Positions 52,270 to 64,000 of a stretch of DNA of 64,000 nt are shown here, in pieces. The DNA is taken from the NCBI GenBank assembly GCA_013398955.1, contig VWPU01006280.1:248001-312000 (forward strand). Reading direction: 5' to 3'. The position numbers were made by a program, and so were the translations under genes. The notes below the pieces were generated by a model. That model saw only the letters and a list, made by a program, of their open reading frames with translations. It was not told the origin of the DNA and ran no database searches. The first letter of the stretch is position 1. The number at the start of each line of letters is the position of its first letter. This stretch comes from Callaeas wilsoni. Taxonomy: Eukaryota > Chordata > Aves > Passeriformes > Callaeidae.

Positions 52270-52379
52270 TGTATTAGCATGAATAATGTCTGTGCTTTAG
52301 CTCTTCGTTTAAGTAAGGACCACATATCCATATCCTCCATACTGGAGGATTCCAGTAGCTCCATATTTCTTGGACAACT
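52270..52379 (-). CDS. Nested small gene, first coding exon (candidate C10orf113 homologue)
   Basis: This is a 110-bp exon with a good pyrimidine-rich acceptor (TTGTTTTCAG|AG) and a consensus donor (ACA|gtaagt). The chosen start is the ATG at 52364-52362, with A at -3 and G at +4, a strong Kozak context. From there 31 codons plus two bases are coding, so the coding part is 52270-52364 and the rest is leader. The peptide begins MELLESSSMEDMDMWSLLKR, acidic and Met-rich, then turns basic (KRRAKAQ, residues 19-25) and hydrophobic (LFMLI, residues 27-31). The exit phase of 2 fits the exon at 34475-34554. No domain is recognised. Another frame from an earlier acceptor position is also open, so the frame choice depends on the downstream exons. 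Confidence 0.6.
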
Positions 52380-53712
52380 CTGAAAACAATGTAATCGAAT
52401 ATAGTTAAAGAAGTGAGAAAGAAGCTTTGATGAAAACTCCACAAAGAAGCTAAAAGTTGCTTTTACAACATCTTATGGTGTGTGGAGTATCAAAACATAC
52501 AGTAAATAAACAGTAAATGAAAGAAAATATTAGAAAGCTGAATACTTGGTAACTATTGTCCTACACAGGGATCACAGCAAAAAGAAGTGACAAAGCAGCA
52601 ATGCCACTAAATACCTTCAGAACTTTTCCTGAAAGTGTAGGTAAAGAATTCACATGTACAGGAACTAATTTAACACTGTCTCTTTCTAATTTTGCATAAT
52701 ATTTTGATAACAATCAGTAAAGAAAGATTTTTCATTTTTAAGTAGAATACACCTTGAGGTTTCAAACAAATTCTCCAAGCTTTCTATTTTCTCATTTAGC
52801 ACAACTTCTATCTAAAATATTACTTACATTTCCTTAGAGTCATCATTTCTTAAGAATGTGTTCAGTCATTTTAAAAATTTCTGAAAGCATACAAAATTTA
52901 AAACCTATGTAAAAATCTGCAAAAAATACTCACGGTCATTGAAAACTAATGTCATTCTTTTGCTAAGTCATTTCTAAAGCACTTATTAGGACTTTAAAGG
53001 CAGAATGATTTCTGCCTACTGAAAATCCGAAGTCAAACTTCAACACAGAACTATCAGAAAGTCAAAGGAGCTGAGGCTTCTTAAAATTTCCATTTCTATG
53101 TCCCTATACAAAATAAGCTTAGAAGATCAATCCACAGATAGAACAAGGTTAGATGTGACTCTATGCATGTATGTTCACTGCACAGGAGCACGGCAGGAGC
53201 TCCACCTTTTTGAAGAGATACGCTCAGGTTAGCAATAGGAATGACACATTCAACCTTCTTGTTTCCAGACAGAAAAAATGCTGTTCAACACAACTGATAG
53301 ATGCTTAATCACATGAGTTATATGCAGATATTTGAAGTGCAGCTGTGTGGAATTAAGCCTACGGCATACCAAATAATGAATACCTCTTGGAGTTGCAGTT
53401 CGTGTTAAACTGTCAGAGGTACCAAGGGCAGCAGAAGGCGATCTGTACCAGCATGCATCTGGCAGACCATACCTGCCACAGACATGCAGCACTAGGGCAC
53501 TGCTCAACAAGTGCTGTTTGATCTGTGTTAGTTGACACAACTGTCATACATAAATAAATGCTTACTTTCCCAATGAAACAACAGGAACATAAAAATCATG
53601 CTTAGGAATATAAGGGTTTAGGAATAAAGTATTAACTACTTCAGAAGCAGTAAAATCCCAACGTTGTCTAGAACAGCATAAGCTCTTTTTGTATGCGATT
53701 TAAAACACTTAC
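52380..53712 (-). other. Possible leader intron of the nested gene
   Basis: This lies between the candidate noncoding exon and the first coding exon. No repeat recognised. Confidence 0.35.
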
Positions 53713-53850
53713 CCAGTCTCTTCGTTGATGTGCCAGGATTGGTTTTGTGAAATGTAGACATTGATGCGGCTGTTAATTTTTCTTGTTCCCTATTCTTCTC
53801 CTTCACTTCAATTCGATGGAGGGAAAAAAGCCCTTAGAGACAACTATCTG
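53713..53850 (-). other. Possible 5' noncoding exon of the nested gene
   Basis: A strong donor (CTGG|gtaagtg) lies at 53712 and downward, 1.3 kb upstream of the first coding exon. Joining it to the acceptor at 52379 gives no in-frame start before the ATG at 52364, so it would be leader sequence. Its upstream edge is unknown; 53850 is a nominal limit just before a CTGCAG that could be an acceptor. A short frame with its own ATG (16 codons to the donor) is also present but does not continue in phase. Confidence 0.3.
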
Positions 53851-56800
53851 CAGGCTTTGTGCGGTGAATCCTACAAATGGAGCTCTGGGCCATGTTGCTA
53901 ACATCTTCTCCTGCCAATTTTCTCTACAATCTGTTTTGGCAGTTTAAGAGATCATTTTATGTTTGAGCAAGTAAACAGACTGAACAACTCTGCCAATAGC
54001 TTCCAAATAGGGAGCCATGGCTTAGTGTCTGTTAGGGACAGTTTCTAATTTCAGACGTGCAGATGTGCACAGCTACAGTAGCAATGTGGTTTGTGTCCTC
54101 CTTTAGTTGCTACTGAAGATATATCTTTATCACATCTGAGGTAGTGCCTAATTTCTTATCATTTGTGTCTTTGTTCAGATAACAGGTGTTCAGTTGATTC
54201 AAATTATGGGAGAAATCCTGTCCTCCTCTGCATTCCCTGAAGCTGTATAAATTTAACTGGAGATAGAATGTGACCCTTGATAACTAAAAGCCCCACACCA
54301 TGCATCAGATTTCATTAAAGACATTTAAAGACAATTAATACACAGCTTTTCTCATTAGAACCCACATACAACACTTTGAAGAATGCTACAAGATCTTCAC
54401 GCACTCTCTGCATCCAATAAAGGATGGATGAACTCCTAACTCCTCACTAACTTCAGTGAGGAGTTCAACTCCTGATACTTGGGAAGCCACTCCCTTAACC
54501 CATAGAGAGCGATTCAGTGACCTTCTCTTCACTAACTCTACTGTCCTTCCAAAGTTCCTCACCAAAAGAGGATACCTTGGAAATGTGTTTTTTAAAGCAG
54601 ATTTAATCTGTTTTCTTATTTTCCTTCTTTGCATTCAGGTACAGTTTTCATTTCAGATACAATCCAAATCTACTGGAAAATGAGTCACATGCAAATAAAT
54701 GAACTGCATGACTTCATTTTGTTGTCTCTCCAAGAGAAGAAGGGCACAAATGTGTGGTGCTTCTTGCTCTTACATGATTTAAGTTCGTAACAGCATTAAT
54801 GCGGAAGTGAGGAATGCTTTTACATGGGCTCTTAATGCAATGAGCGCAAGCACTGTGAAAGCTTCCATGCATCCTTCCAGCCGTACAACCAAGCCAGCAA
54901 CCTCTACTATCCAAGCACTGGCCTTTATCTTAATGAAAGCTTCTCACTCCATCAATTTGTATGGACACCTGTTTTCTTTTATACTTTGAGGACATTTACC
55001 AGAAACGTATTTACGAAAGAGCAACGTATTTCACATAGGATAAAACACACTTCAAGTCATATATCTAGACATAAAAGTGCAGTGGCAGTAAGCTGCAGCT
55101 CATTGCTGCAGACTGCTGAAAGTGTTCCATTTCCCCAAAGAAAAATATTACTAGATTGAGTTTCTACTCCCCCATTTAGCCCTGTGTCATGATAGATCAA
55201 CAGTTTTTGCCATCATCTTCATTTATTCTGTTCCTTTTGCCATCTTAACTTTTTCTTGCAAAACCACTTTGCAATTAGCTTAATTACAAGATCGCCTTTA
55301 AAAATACATGGGGTTGGGTTTTTTTTCATTTTGAGAATATTTGCGCTCATACTGAAAATCCTCTAAAAGTTCAAAATGGGCAAAAAACAGTGCAAGGTCC
55401 TTTGACAAAATGTACACATTTCTCTGTGTGAACAATATATCTTTTTTGTGTATTGACTACATATTCAATGCCAAAATATGTTGTACATCTGCAAAATTAG
55501 GCTCTTAATGCTAAAAAATCATGAGATACTGGGGTAAATTTCATTCTTGTCTAAGAAGTTGCATTCTGGTCTGATACCTCCATAAGAGCCATAAAATAAA
55601 GTCCACAAGTTTGGTCTAAATCTTCGGAGGAAGGATTTCTGGTGGCAAAGTAACAACCTAAATTCAATCCCCTTTATCTACCCACTCTCCTTCTACTCCA
55701 CTCTGAATTTTTTCCTCACAAGGTTTATATTCATAGCACAAGAGATTCTTTAAAAAGTCAGAGTACTGTGCTAATATCCATATGCTGTCAAACTTCATAT
55801 CAGGACAAACAAGACAATCTTTTAAAAATATTTATGCTACTTAACATTTATTATCATAAAATTTGTTATCTATTTTCATTAAGGATATCTACACAATTAA
55901 CTGTTCTCACTTACCCCTTCAATGAAGTAGTTACAATTTTGGTTCAAATAGGCTCTTTGAGAAGTTTCTAGTACTTCAAGGTGAAATCAAAACTAAACTG
56001 AAAATTAAATAAAAATATTAGTATTCTTCCATTTTTCTGTATATGAAAATTTAAATTATTTTAAAATTATTAAAGTGCTTACCTTTCAGTATCTTGAAAC
56101 CTTAATTAGATCCTTAGTCCATGATGTATACTGCTTATCTGACAAATGCAAAAACTACTCTGTGTGGAAGGCATTTCTATAATACAGTAGCTTCCTAATT
56201 AACTTTAAGTTCTGGCCTACACAGAATTATCTTTCTAGGATATATTGCTATAAATTAATTATTTCAGTGTAAACAGAAATGAAACGCAACTTCTTTTATC
56301 ATGCACATTTTAAAATTCCTTTTTGCCCTTCAAGACTAATTATTTCTAATAGAGTCCCTGACTCGGAATCTCTGTCAGCTACATACATAAAGAAGACAAC
56401 TCTATATTGTTAAGACTGGATAGAACAAATCCATATTTTTAAGAATTGGGTGGTTAGAAACAAAGAGAAAGGAGTCATACATGCAATGACCAAGGGAAAA
56501 AAACTGAAATAAAACCACTTTTCCCATTTTAAAAAGCTACCTCAGGATCTGAAAAGGCAGGTAAGTATCTTTGATTCAGGAATCAGACAGTATCATAAAT
56601 CATGGAACAAGATCTTCCACTAGGACAGAAACTCCCTTGATCCACTCAAAAGCAGAGATGGGAAGAAAGCTCTTTCCCATGTCACAAAACTACTTGTTTG
56701 TTTTTATTATCTCCTTTTCCCACAACAGAAAACCCAATATGCTTTGAACAAGAGAGAGGTAAGAGCATGCAAGTGAGCTGTGTCATACTATTCTGTAGTC

Positions 56801-58364
56801 TGATGTTCAGGGTACCGGGCTTGGGAGGTCTAAATAAATTTCTTGGCAGGCCAATATCCCAAACTGAGCACCACAGGCCTGCTGCAGGGCACTCCTCTCA
56901 ATCTCTTCTTGGAGAGCAGACCCGTGCGAGGGATTAAGTATTCACCAGAGCATCGCTCGTTTCATCTCCTTGATGCGTTCCAGAGCTACCCCACACAAAG
57001 GAATCACTCTTGCTTGAGGAAGCTATGTAGGTCATGAGAGGACCTAATTTAAGTTCCCAATCTGAATAAAAAATGCAGCTGATTAAAACCAGAGTCGCTG
57101 AAGTTTCCCAGATCCCAAATGGAAGTCTTAATGGCCATGCTTTTTGCCACTCTGAAGAACACATTTTTCTCTCTTACAAGTCAGTAACTTCAGTTAGCCC
57201 CAGTATGAACATAAGAGATGAGCTTTTGTTCTCATCTTATATATACACAGGAGCAGTTGCACGGCTCTTAAATTAACTGTCATCTCCACTGGCCAAGGCT
57301 CCAGGAAATGAGCCCAAATTTTTCATCTCAAAGACCAGCTTTGGACATCAAAATCTTAACTAGTGACTGCTTTGGCAAGAACAGTAAACCATCATTGCTG
57401 CGAAAAACTAGCATTTTTCAGTGACTTTTTTCTTCAATAATATTGCAACCTGAAAAAAAGTCTTTTTCTTTCAAGTAAATAAATCTCATTATTTTCTTCT
57501 GATCGTACTTACACTGGGTGTCTCTGATGTCATGCTGTTATCTTATTACTATAGAGAATGACTCAAAAACATTTTCACAAAATAATCCATAGGGACAAGT
57601 TCTTGCAGCAGAAGAATGATCAGAAGGGAAGCCAAGACAAGTGAATAGTATTGATTCTGCATCTTTTTTAGTTCACACTAGTTCTTACCTATTTTACACA
57701 CATCAGAACTTGCACTACATATCACTCAATATTCCATCATGCAGTGAGTTAAACATGCTACAAGAGAATACAGTACAAATAAATAACTTTCTTAGTGATA
57801 ACATAAGTCAGGAAAACTCTATTTTCAAAAATCCCATTCCTGTAAACTAATTAAATATGTTAGGTTTTGCTATTCACCATTTCTTTGTCATCTTGCAGAG
57901 CACTGTCTTGCACATATTTTCTTTTAAAACTCAGTATCAAAATTTTATCTGCTTCTAGAAAATTCCATCTTGCTTGTTATGCTAATTTTGACAGTCCCTG
58001 CTAAAAAAGAGACAAAACTTTTTAACTTACATAATCTATATACTTTATATGTAAATAAAAAGTTCCAAAAGTATTCTTACTTGCTGACACATCTATTAAA
58101 AGAGCAAAAAGTGTCAAATCATTTTAATAAAGAAAATACTTTGAGCATACTAGCTGAAAGCTGGAGAGGTGAACACACATTGCCAATGTGCTGTACAAGT
58201 CCATGGTATACAGTTACACACATTTCAAAATCTGACATACACAAATCAATCACCAAAATCAGATTGTTCACTCGCACAGACTTCATCTAAAACACCAACA
58301 AACACGCCTTTTCTTAGACACACTATTTCTCCATCTACAATCACTTTAGGTTGCAGTCACATAC
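53851..58364 (-). other. LIM-nebulette intron upstream of the nested gene
   Basis: Any promoter of the nested gene should lie here, but I see no CpG island or clear TATA box. The frames at 54386-54683 and 56698-57037 have no supporting signals. Confidence 0.45.
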
Positions 58365-58472
58365 ATTACTGATTTGTTCCTGAGTCCTTTTCAGTCTTTG
58401 TAACTCGGGCGTATCGGTCACAATACTGAACCCTCTTCCTTTGCTTTCTTCAAAGTCTCTTTTGTATTTTAC
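58365..58472 (-). CDS. NEBL: NEBL short isoform (LIM-nebulette / LASP2) nebulin-repeat exon
   Basis: This is a 108-bp exon (36 codons, phase 0 at both ends) with acceptor ctgtag and donor AAT|gtatgt. It starts [20 protein letters not shown] and ends in [13 protein letters not shown]. It is a complete nebulin repeat and fits the repeat exon that follows the LIM-domain exons in LIM-nebulette, a focal-adhesion and actin-binding protein related to LASP1. LIM-nebulette skips most of the nebulette exons and joins the shared 3' exons outside this window. The preceding LIM exons should lie above 64 kb; I searched 58.5-64 kb and saw none. LASP1 carries a similar exon, but linkage to the nebulette exons on the same strand supports NEBL. 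Confidence 0.94.
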
Positions 58473-61293
58473 CTACAGAATAGAAAATACAGAAGAACAG
58501 GGTTGTTTTCATTTTCCACAATGTGCTCCTAGCAATTCAGCATTTCTTTTAGTGTAAATAAAGCACTTGTGAAAGGCTTTCAGCCTTTAAAGGAGAAGCC
58601 AGCCTTTACCCACTAACAAGAGATAGGCAGCAACCAGGCAAAATTTCCCAGTGCCCAAGCAACTGCCTCCTCCAGGAGTGCCATGGGCTCACCTCCACGA
58701 ATACTGCAGCTGTGGAAATATCATTCTCTGTGGTCATTTCATTCTCAGAGCAGTTACCACAGAACTATAGCACTTATTCTTACACAAATACCTATAACTA
58801 AATGTGGAGGTCTTCTAATACACAACTTCACATTTCATCCTCTCTTCATGATTATTCTACCAGTCTTTTCCAGCTGAAACATAAATTACACATTAAAAAA
58901 ATACTGCATGAAAAGAGTATTTAGAATATCATGAAGTCAAACCTTTGTAAGTTATGGAATAGCTGCCTGTAAAAGCTTAATTTGTCCCTCTTGCACACAT
59001 GCATTCGGATATTGTCTTTAATCAGGTATTCATATATTATCCTTTGACAAGGCCCCCTGCTTTATTGTGTACACAGCAGAGATGGTTCCATATGGTTTTA
59101 TCCTTTTTTTGGACCAGACTACTCAAATCCTACTACCAAGGTAGGAATATTCGTTTCCTCGAGAGATTTTATATAGCTCTCATCACAGCCGTTAATCAAT
59201 CTTCATAATGCACCCTGGAAAGTGGGAATGGCAACATATACACTACTAGGACAACCTGAAAACTGAGGTAAAATAAGCTTAATTTCCAAAAACATACAGG
59301 GTTCTCAGAGTGCTCACTCTCCGATTTCTAACAGTTGAATATGTTCAAATGATAGGCTTGGGTTACCTGTACAAATACCCAGTACATCCGCAAATCAGTC
59401 TTGGTGTACCCAGTTTCAACATAAAGAAACAAGATGAAATCTTCAAGATCTTAAGTCACTGTTGAGCAACTGACAAAACTCTGCAAATCAATAGCAGAGT
59501 CAGGATCCATGTCTCCATGGATGGATTTAGCTACCTTACCCATAACAACTTCCTTTTACTTCCTATACTCCCTGCTTTACTCACTGCACACATCCAGATT
59601 TTGCAACACCTGGGAGAGCAGTCAGACAGACACAAAGCAGAATTCTCCTTCACACAGCTGAAAACCAGAAAACACCCAGCACATGCACCAAATTCAGTTG
59701 GCTTAGGCTTATTTCGCAAACAAGCACTTAATGTTACGATGGTGATGCACAGGAAGAAATATTTCTAAACCGCAAAAGTTAAATTTCACAAGGCGATAGA
59801 ATACAGTTTGTCCTCCCCATCCTAAACCTTGATCGGTAGGTTAATAACTTGCTTTTTTTTCTTAATATAGCTCACACATAAGCCCTTCAAACAAATCCTT
59901 GACACACAGCAGTAAATGACCTACCAAAAAACTACCATTTTTCCTGTGTTCCAGATCGAGAGCTGGCTGTAGATTGCACACAAGTATAATGTTTTCATGC
60001 TACCCGGAGACAAAGGAAACAGACCCTTCCACTGCGGCTTTTGAGCAAACCATGGGCTGATTGGCCCATGCCTTTCTGTTCGTCTCCCCCACGTTCAACC
60101 CCTCTGCAACTTTCCTTCCATTTGACCGCCACATTTCAGGTATCACTTTGTCTCATTTTGAGATTCTAAACTAGTTTACTCCATCTCTCCACAGCTTCCT
60201 GTTAAATCCCTTTACCCAAGGCACTCCAATATTCATTGCCTATTATCTCCCTTCTACCAAATGGCTCTCCATCTTCACACTGACTCTCAGGCTTCCTTAC
60301 ACATACTGGGTGGACATGCTATTCCAGGACTGTCTGGTGCCACGAAAGACGTCTTAGGAGTATCTCTGAACTTTCTATATTTGAAGTCATACAAAACTTT
60401 ATCCACATTGGACAGACTTCCATGGCCAAGGACACATGACTAACATAAAAGACTCTTTCCTTTCAGCAAGCTTCAACTCCTTAGCCCTAAATGCTAAGAC
60501 AACTGAGCTGTTCAACAATTCAGTTGAACTCAACTGCTCAAAACAAACAAACAACCTGTCAATAATTCCAAGTAAGGGAATAGTCTCAGCCTTGGAAACT
60601 GCTGAGTATTTTGCACAAAAATTTCAAATTTGGCCTGAAGCAGGCAGCTGACATGGAAATGTTCAGCCTTACTGCTTGAAGTTTACCAGAATTATGAGCA
60701 AGTGAACACATCTTAGAAATGGGTTCAGCCCTGCCTAAAAGAGAGATTACCTATTGTTAGAAAGAGCATTTCCTGTTATTAGTTCCAAATGTACTAGCCA
60801 TTAACTTCAAATGACCTTTATTCATCTTATAAAGGAACAGAAGAAGAGAGGGAGGGAAGTAGATAGTTTTAAATTAATATTATTTTAATCCCTCAGTCAA
60901 ATAAGAAGGGCTCTTACTCTCGACTATAAATCACTTCACAGGAATAAGGTTAACTACAGTTCCCAGAGCAGCTACTTTGAAACCATTAAAAAAGCAAATT
61001 ATTTAAAATATTAGCAGAGTTAATATATGCATTATTGGATTTTGCTACCTAACTTTAAAATGTAGGTTTGAGTTATAAAAACCATGAAGTAATGTAATGT
61101 TTCATGAAGAACACAGCTCTGTGAAACGTGGTCCACTAAAACTCCTACTCAGTATGCTCAAAAGGAAAAATACCTCAGTTTCCAGAAAACATCAGATAAT
61201 AAAGATGCTGTCGGTCATTTAGAACTGAAAAGAATATTCTGTATAGGAGCTGTAAACATCACTACAACAAATTATTGAACTGTACATCAGTGC
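58473..61293 (-). other. NEBL: LIM-nebulette intron upstream of the repeat exon
   Basis: No LIM-domain exon is recognised. Faint MIR/L2-like sequence lies around 59450-59510. Otherwise featureless to me. Confidence 0.55.
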
Positions 61294-61832
61294 TGTCTGG
61301 GATGAAGTTAACTTTCTTTGTAACAGCCATTATAGTGCTGTGTGCTTTGTATTTGTACCCAGAACAGTGCTGACAACACACCAGTCCTTTGGCTGTTGCT
61401 GAGCAGTGCTTGCACAGCATCATCCCCAACATCAGCTCCATAGGCTGGGGGTGCATGAGGGGTCAGGAGGTGACACAGCCAGGACAGCTGACCCAAAGTG
61501 ATCAAAGGAATATTCCATGTCTTAAAACATCATGCTCAACAAAAGAAAAAGGGAAGAGGGGACATGAGTGATTAAGGCAGTCTTCTGAAGCAACCACTAC
61601 ATGTACCAAAGCCCTGCTTCCAGGAAGTGGCTGGGCATTGCCTGCTCATGGCAAGTAGAGAATAAATCCTTATTTTGCTTTGTTTCTGAGTGCAGCCCTT
61701 GCATTTTTCAAAAAAACCTTGACACATAAGGGTTGGGGTTTTTTGTATTTTCTCCCTCTGTCCCACTGAGGAGAGGGAGTGAGAGAGCAGCTTAGTGGGC
61801 ACCTGGCAGCCAGCCAAGGTCAACCCATCACA
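61294..61832 (+). mobile_element. Decayed LTR related to the avian ERVL-like family
   Basis: It starts near tgtctgggatgaagttaact and shares in order the tatagtgctgtgtgctttgt, ggctgttgctgagcagtgct and caggacagctgacccaaagt blocks with the LTR at 35683. It then has gagaataaatccttattttg as polyadenylation region and ends near gtcaacccatcaca. It is older and more diverged than that copy, and no target duplication is visible. Confidence 0.75.
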
Positions 61833-64000
61833 AACTGAAATTCTCAAAATTTAGTTTTGGAATGGAAATGTGTAATCCCTAATGACTGAATCATAAATGC
61901 AGTCATTTCCTACAAAGATGATTTTTAGTAACTCCTCACCAAAATCCCAGTCAGTGGCTCATAATGCTTCGCACTGGCTCCAAAATGCAGTCTCATAGAT
62001 GCAGAGCACCCTCAGTGATGTCTGCCCTGAAAAACTGATCTTCTGAGAGACAATGTGTGGCATAAACATTAGAAATCAAACTGTAATAAATCACCATAAA
62101 TGAAAAAGTTTTAAGTGAAAATACTTCATGAGAAGTAATTCTGCACAGACACACAGTGGAAGGACTAAGTGATCCAACAGACCTTTCACAAATCAAACTT
62201 CTCAGATTCGTGACATTAGTAAGAGATCTTTGAGAGACCCAAAGACAGAAATGTGTAAATCCACTCAAGAGGTCAGCATGAAGTGGGACATGAAGAATGA
62301 CCAGAAAGTCCATCTTACTCTGAAGGACAGAGGGTCCATCATATTCTCTACATAAAATATTATGCTGAAGAAAATGCTGCTCACATTTTTTTGCAGGTAC
62401 ACTTGGCACTTGGCAGCAAAGCCACCTATTTGGATAACAAGATTAATTTTTCCTGGGAAAAATACTCCGAAAACATAAATGGAGCATGTAAGATTGATTA
62501 TACTCTTGAGGGTTTTGGCACCTACCCGTAGTCCAGCCTCACTTTCAATACCACAAGCACAGATCAGTTGAACAAGCACCATAGGAGTCCAAAAATACCA
62601 AAGAAAAATAAGCAGAGAAAGAATTCAACATGGTGGATCATCATTCTCTTCTCATCACTGGAGAGCTGTGAATAATGCTGACCTCAGAACACTATTCATT
62701 CCATCTCCACCTCAAAAAGATACCCAGCCACTACCAGGCAAATATTACTTCTCCAAAAGCTAAGGCAATATTAAAGCTAGTTTCCTGTACAGTCCCTTCT
62801 TCACTTCCCCATAAGGACTGGGAAGTTGTGAAATTCAATCTCCTTCCTTATCTGATACACTGCATAGCCCCGCAGATTGTGGCATCATCATATCTCATGT
62901 CCAGCAAAGAAGGAATAAGCAGGTAGAATGAGAGGATGGGATGCCTCACACCCACATTTGCCCTGAGAGGAACGTTTACAGACCTACAGTCTTTACCACA
63001 CCCTGAATATTTATGAATTTGTTTCGGTATGCTGTTTTTGAGGCTTGCCCAGAGCCATCTGCTCCTTCTGTGCCCAGCACACACAACTACTTCCCAAAGG
63101 TCACCATCTGCTAATACACTGGTTTTTAGAGACTGGCAAGAAATCCTCTCCCACAGTACAGGTCCTAGAGGCACATCTTGGCAAAGATGCCTTTGTTTGG
63201 ATCTGCTTCTTCCATAGAGCACATCGACTGTTGATTTTGCCTCAATTTATCTTACTTCTTACAAAATTAATGGCAAGACAGAGACAAAATTTACTCTGTA
63301 AATTATGTTTTTATGAATGTGACTAAAACAAATATTTACAGGTAAATCAAACGTAAAGACCAATTCTAGACTAAATTTAGTAAGACTTCTTTTTAGTTGA
63401 CTAATCCTTCTTAGGGAGGATCCCAGACAGTCCTCTTTGACAAAGTCAGGTTTCGGTTTTCGTGGTGTAGTTTGTCTTCTAACACTGCCCACAGCTCTAC
63501 GTCTCATTAATCTTCTGCTCATATTAGACGTACATTTAAGTCCCATCTAAGACCCAACAACGGTACCCAAACAGCTGAAGCACTGTTTCTCCTAATGGCA
63601 GTAAAACATGGTCTTCCCACTGTCACTCATCTAGAACTATTATGCACAGTAAATCTAAACAGGAACACAGGAATTGAGAATGGCATATAGGACAGACCAA
63701 ACTGTCCTCAAAATTTTTATATGAACTGGAAACTCTAGGTTGAGCATTCCTTAGGGAAGTCAAGGAGCCATAGACTCCTAAAAGGCCACTGATGAACGAG
63801 TTTTACTGTAACAGGGGACTGCAGGGTTACAGATTTCATCACTTTTCTCAGATAAAGTAAAATAAAAATTCCCCAAGACTGAAGACTGCAATTTTTTCAA
63901 ATGGTCTTTAGAATGCACAAAGTCATATTTTAGATTTTTTTCCTTTTTATTATAGAAAAAAATAGCCATTTCCACAATTCATAGCTGAAGCATTCATCAT
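61833..64000 (-). other. NEBL: LIM-nebulette intron, end of window
   Basis: No exon confirmed. A minus-strand open frame at 63259-63546 has a basic, protein-like composition and is discussed as a lead, but I cannot support it as a gene. Confidence 0.45.

Noticed and set aside
58473..64000. Search for the LIM-domain exons of LIM-nebulette
   Set aside because: No Cys/His LIM pattern or linker exon was found; they probably lie beyond the window.
1..64000. Search for CRISPR arrays, tRNA or rRNA genes, bacterial operons and intact viral genes
   Set aside because: None seen. The repeats are vertebrate retroelements, and only LTRs without internal genes remain.

Overview
This is vertebrate nuclear DNA, very probably from a bird and plausibly a songbird. 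It is AT-rich and gene-poor, with long introns, CR1-type LINE ends, several avian-type retroviral LTRs and decayed ancient repeats. I see no bacterial, plasmid or phage gene organisation; nearly all long open frames are chance frames in intron DNA.

The window lies inside NEBL (nebulette), read on the minus strand, so transcription runs from high to low coordinates. Two NEBL transcript classes are represented. Near the right end (58365-58472) is one 36-codon nebulin-repeat exon of the short LIM-domain isoform (LIM-nebulette, LASP2). At the left (8741-8809, 8574-8645, 2047-2151) are the first three coding exons of the long sarcomeric nebulette. The 58.4-to-8.8 kb stretch is therefore both LIM-nebulette intron and the upstream region of the internal muscle promoter. 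A MEF2 consensus, two GATA sites and a CArG-like box lie just upstream of the nebulette start codon.

The main discovery is a small gene nested in that intron, also on the minus strand. Three exons (52270-52379, 34475-34554, 32805-32956) have consensus splice sites and matching phases. They join into a 108-codon reading frame with a strong start context and a stop. A possible 5' noncoding exon ends at 53713. I do not recognise the protein by sequence. Position and strand match my recollection of human C10orf113, an uncharacterised gene inside NEBL.

The rest is intron with repeats: two solo LTRs of one family with perfect 5-bp target duplications (14691-15338, 46180-46829), an LTR nested in a CR1 with a 4-bp duplication (26837-27295), LTRs at about 21.77, 35.68, 44.81 and 61.29 kb, three CR1 insertions, ancient repeat fragments and a few microsatellites.
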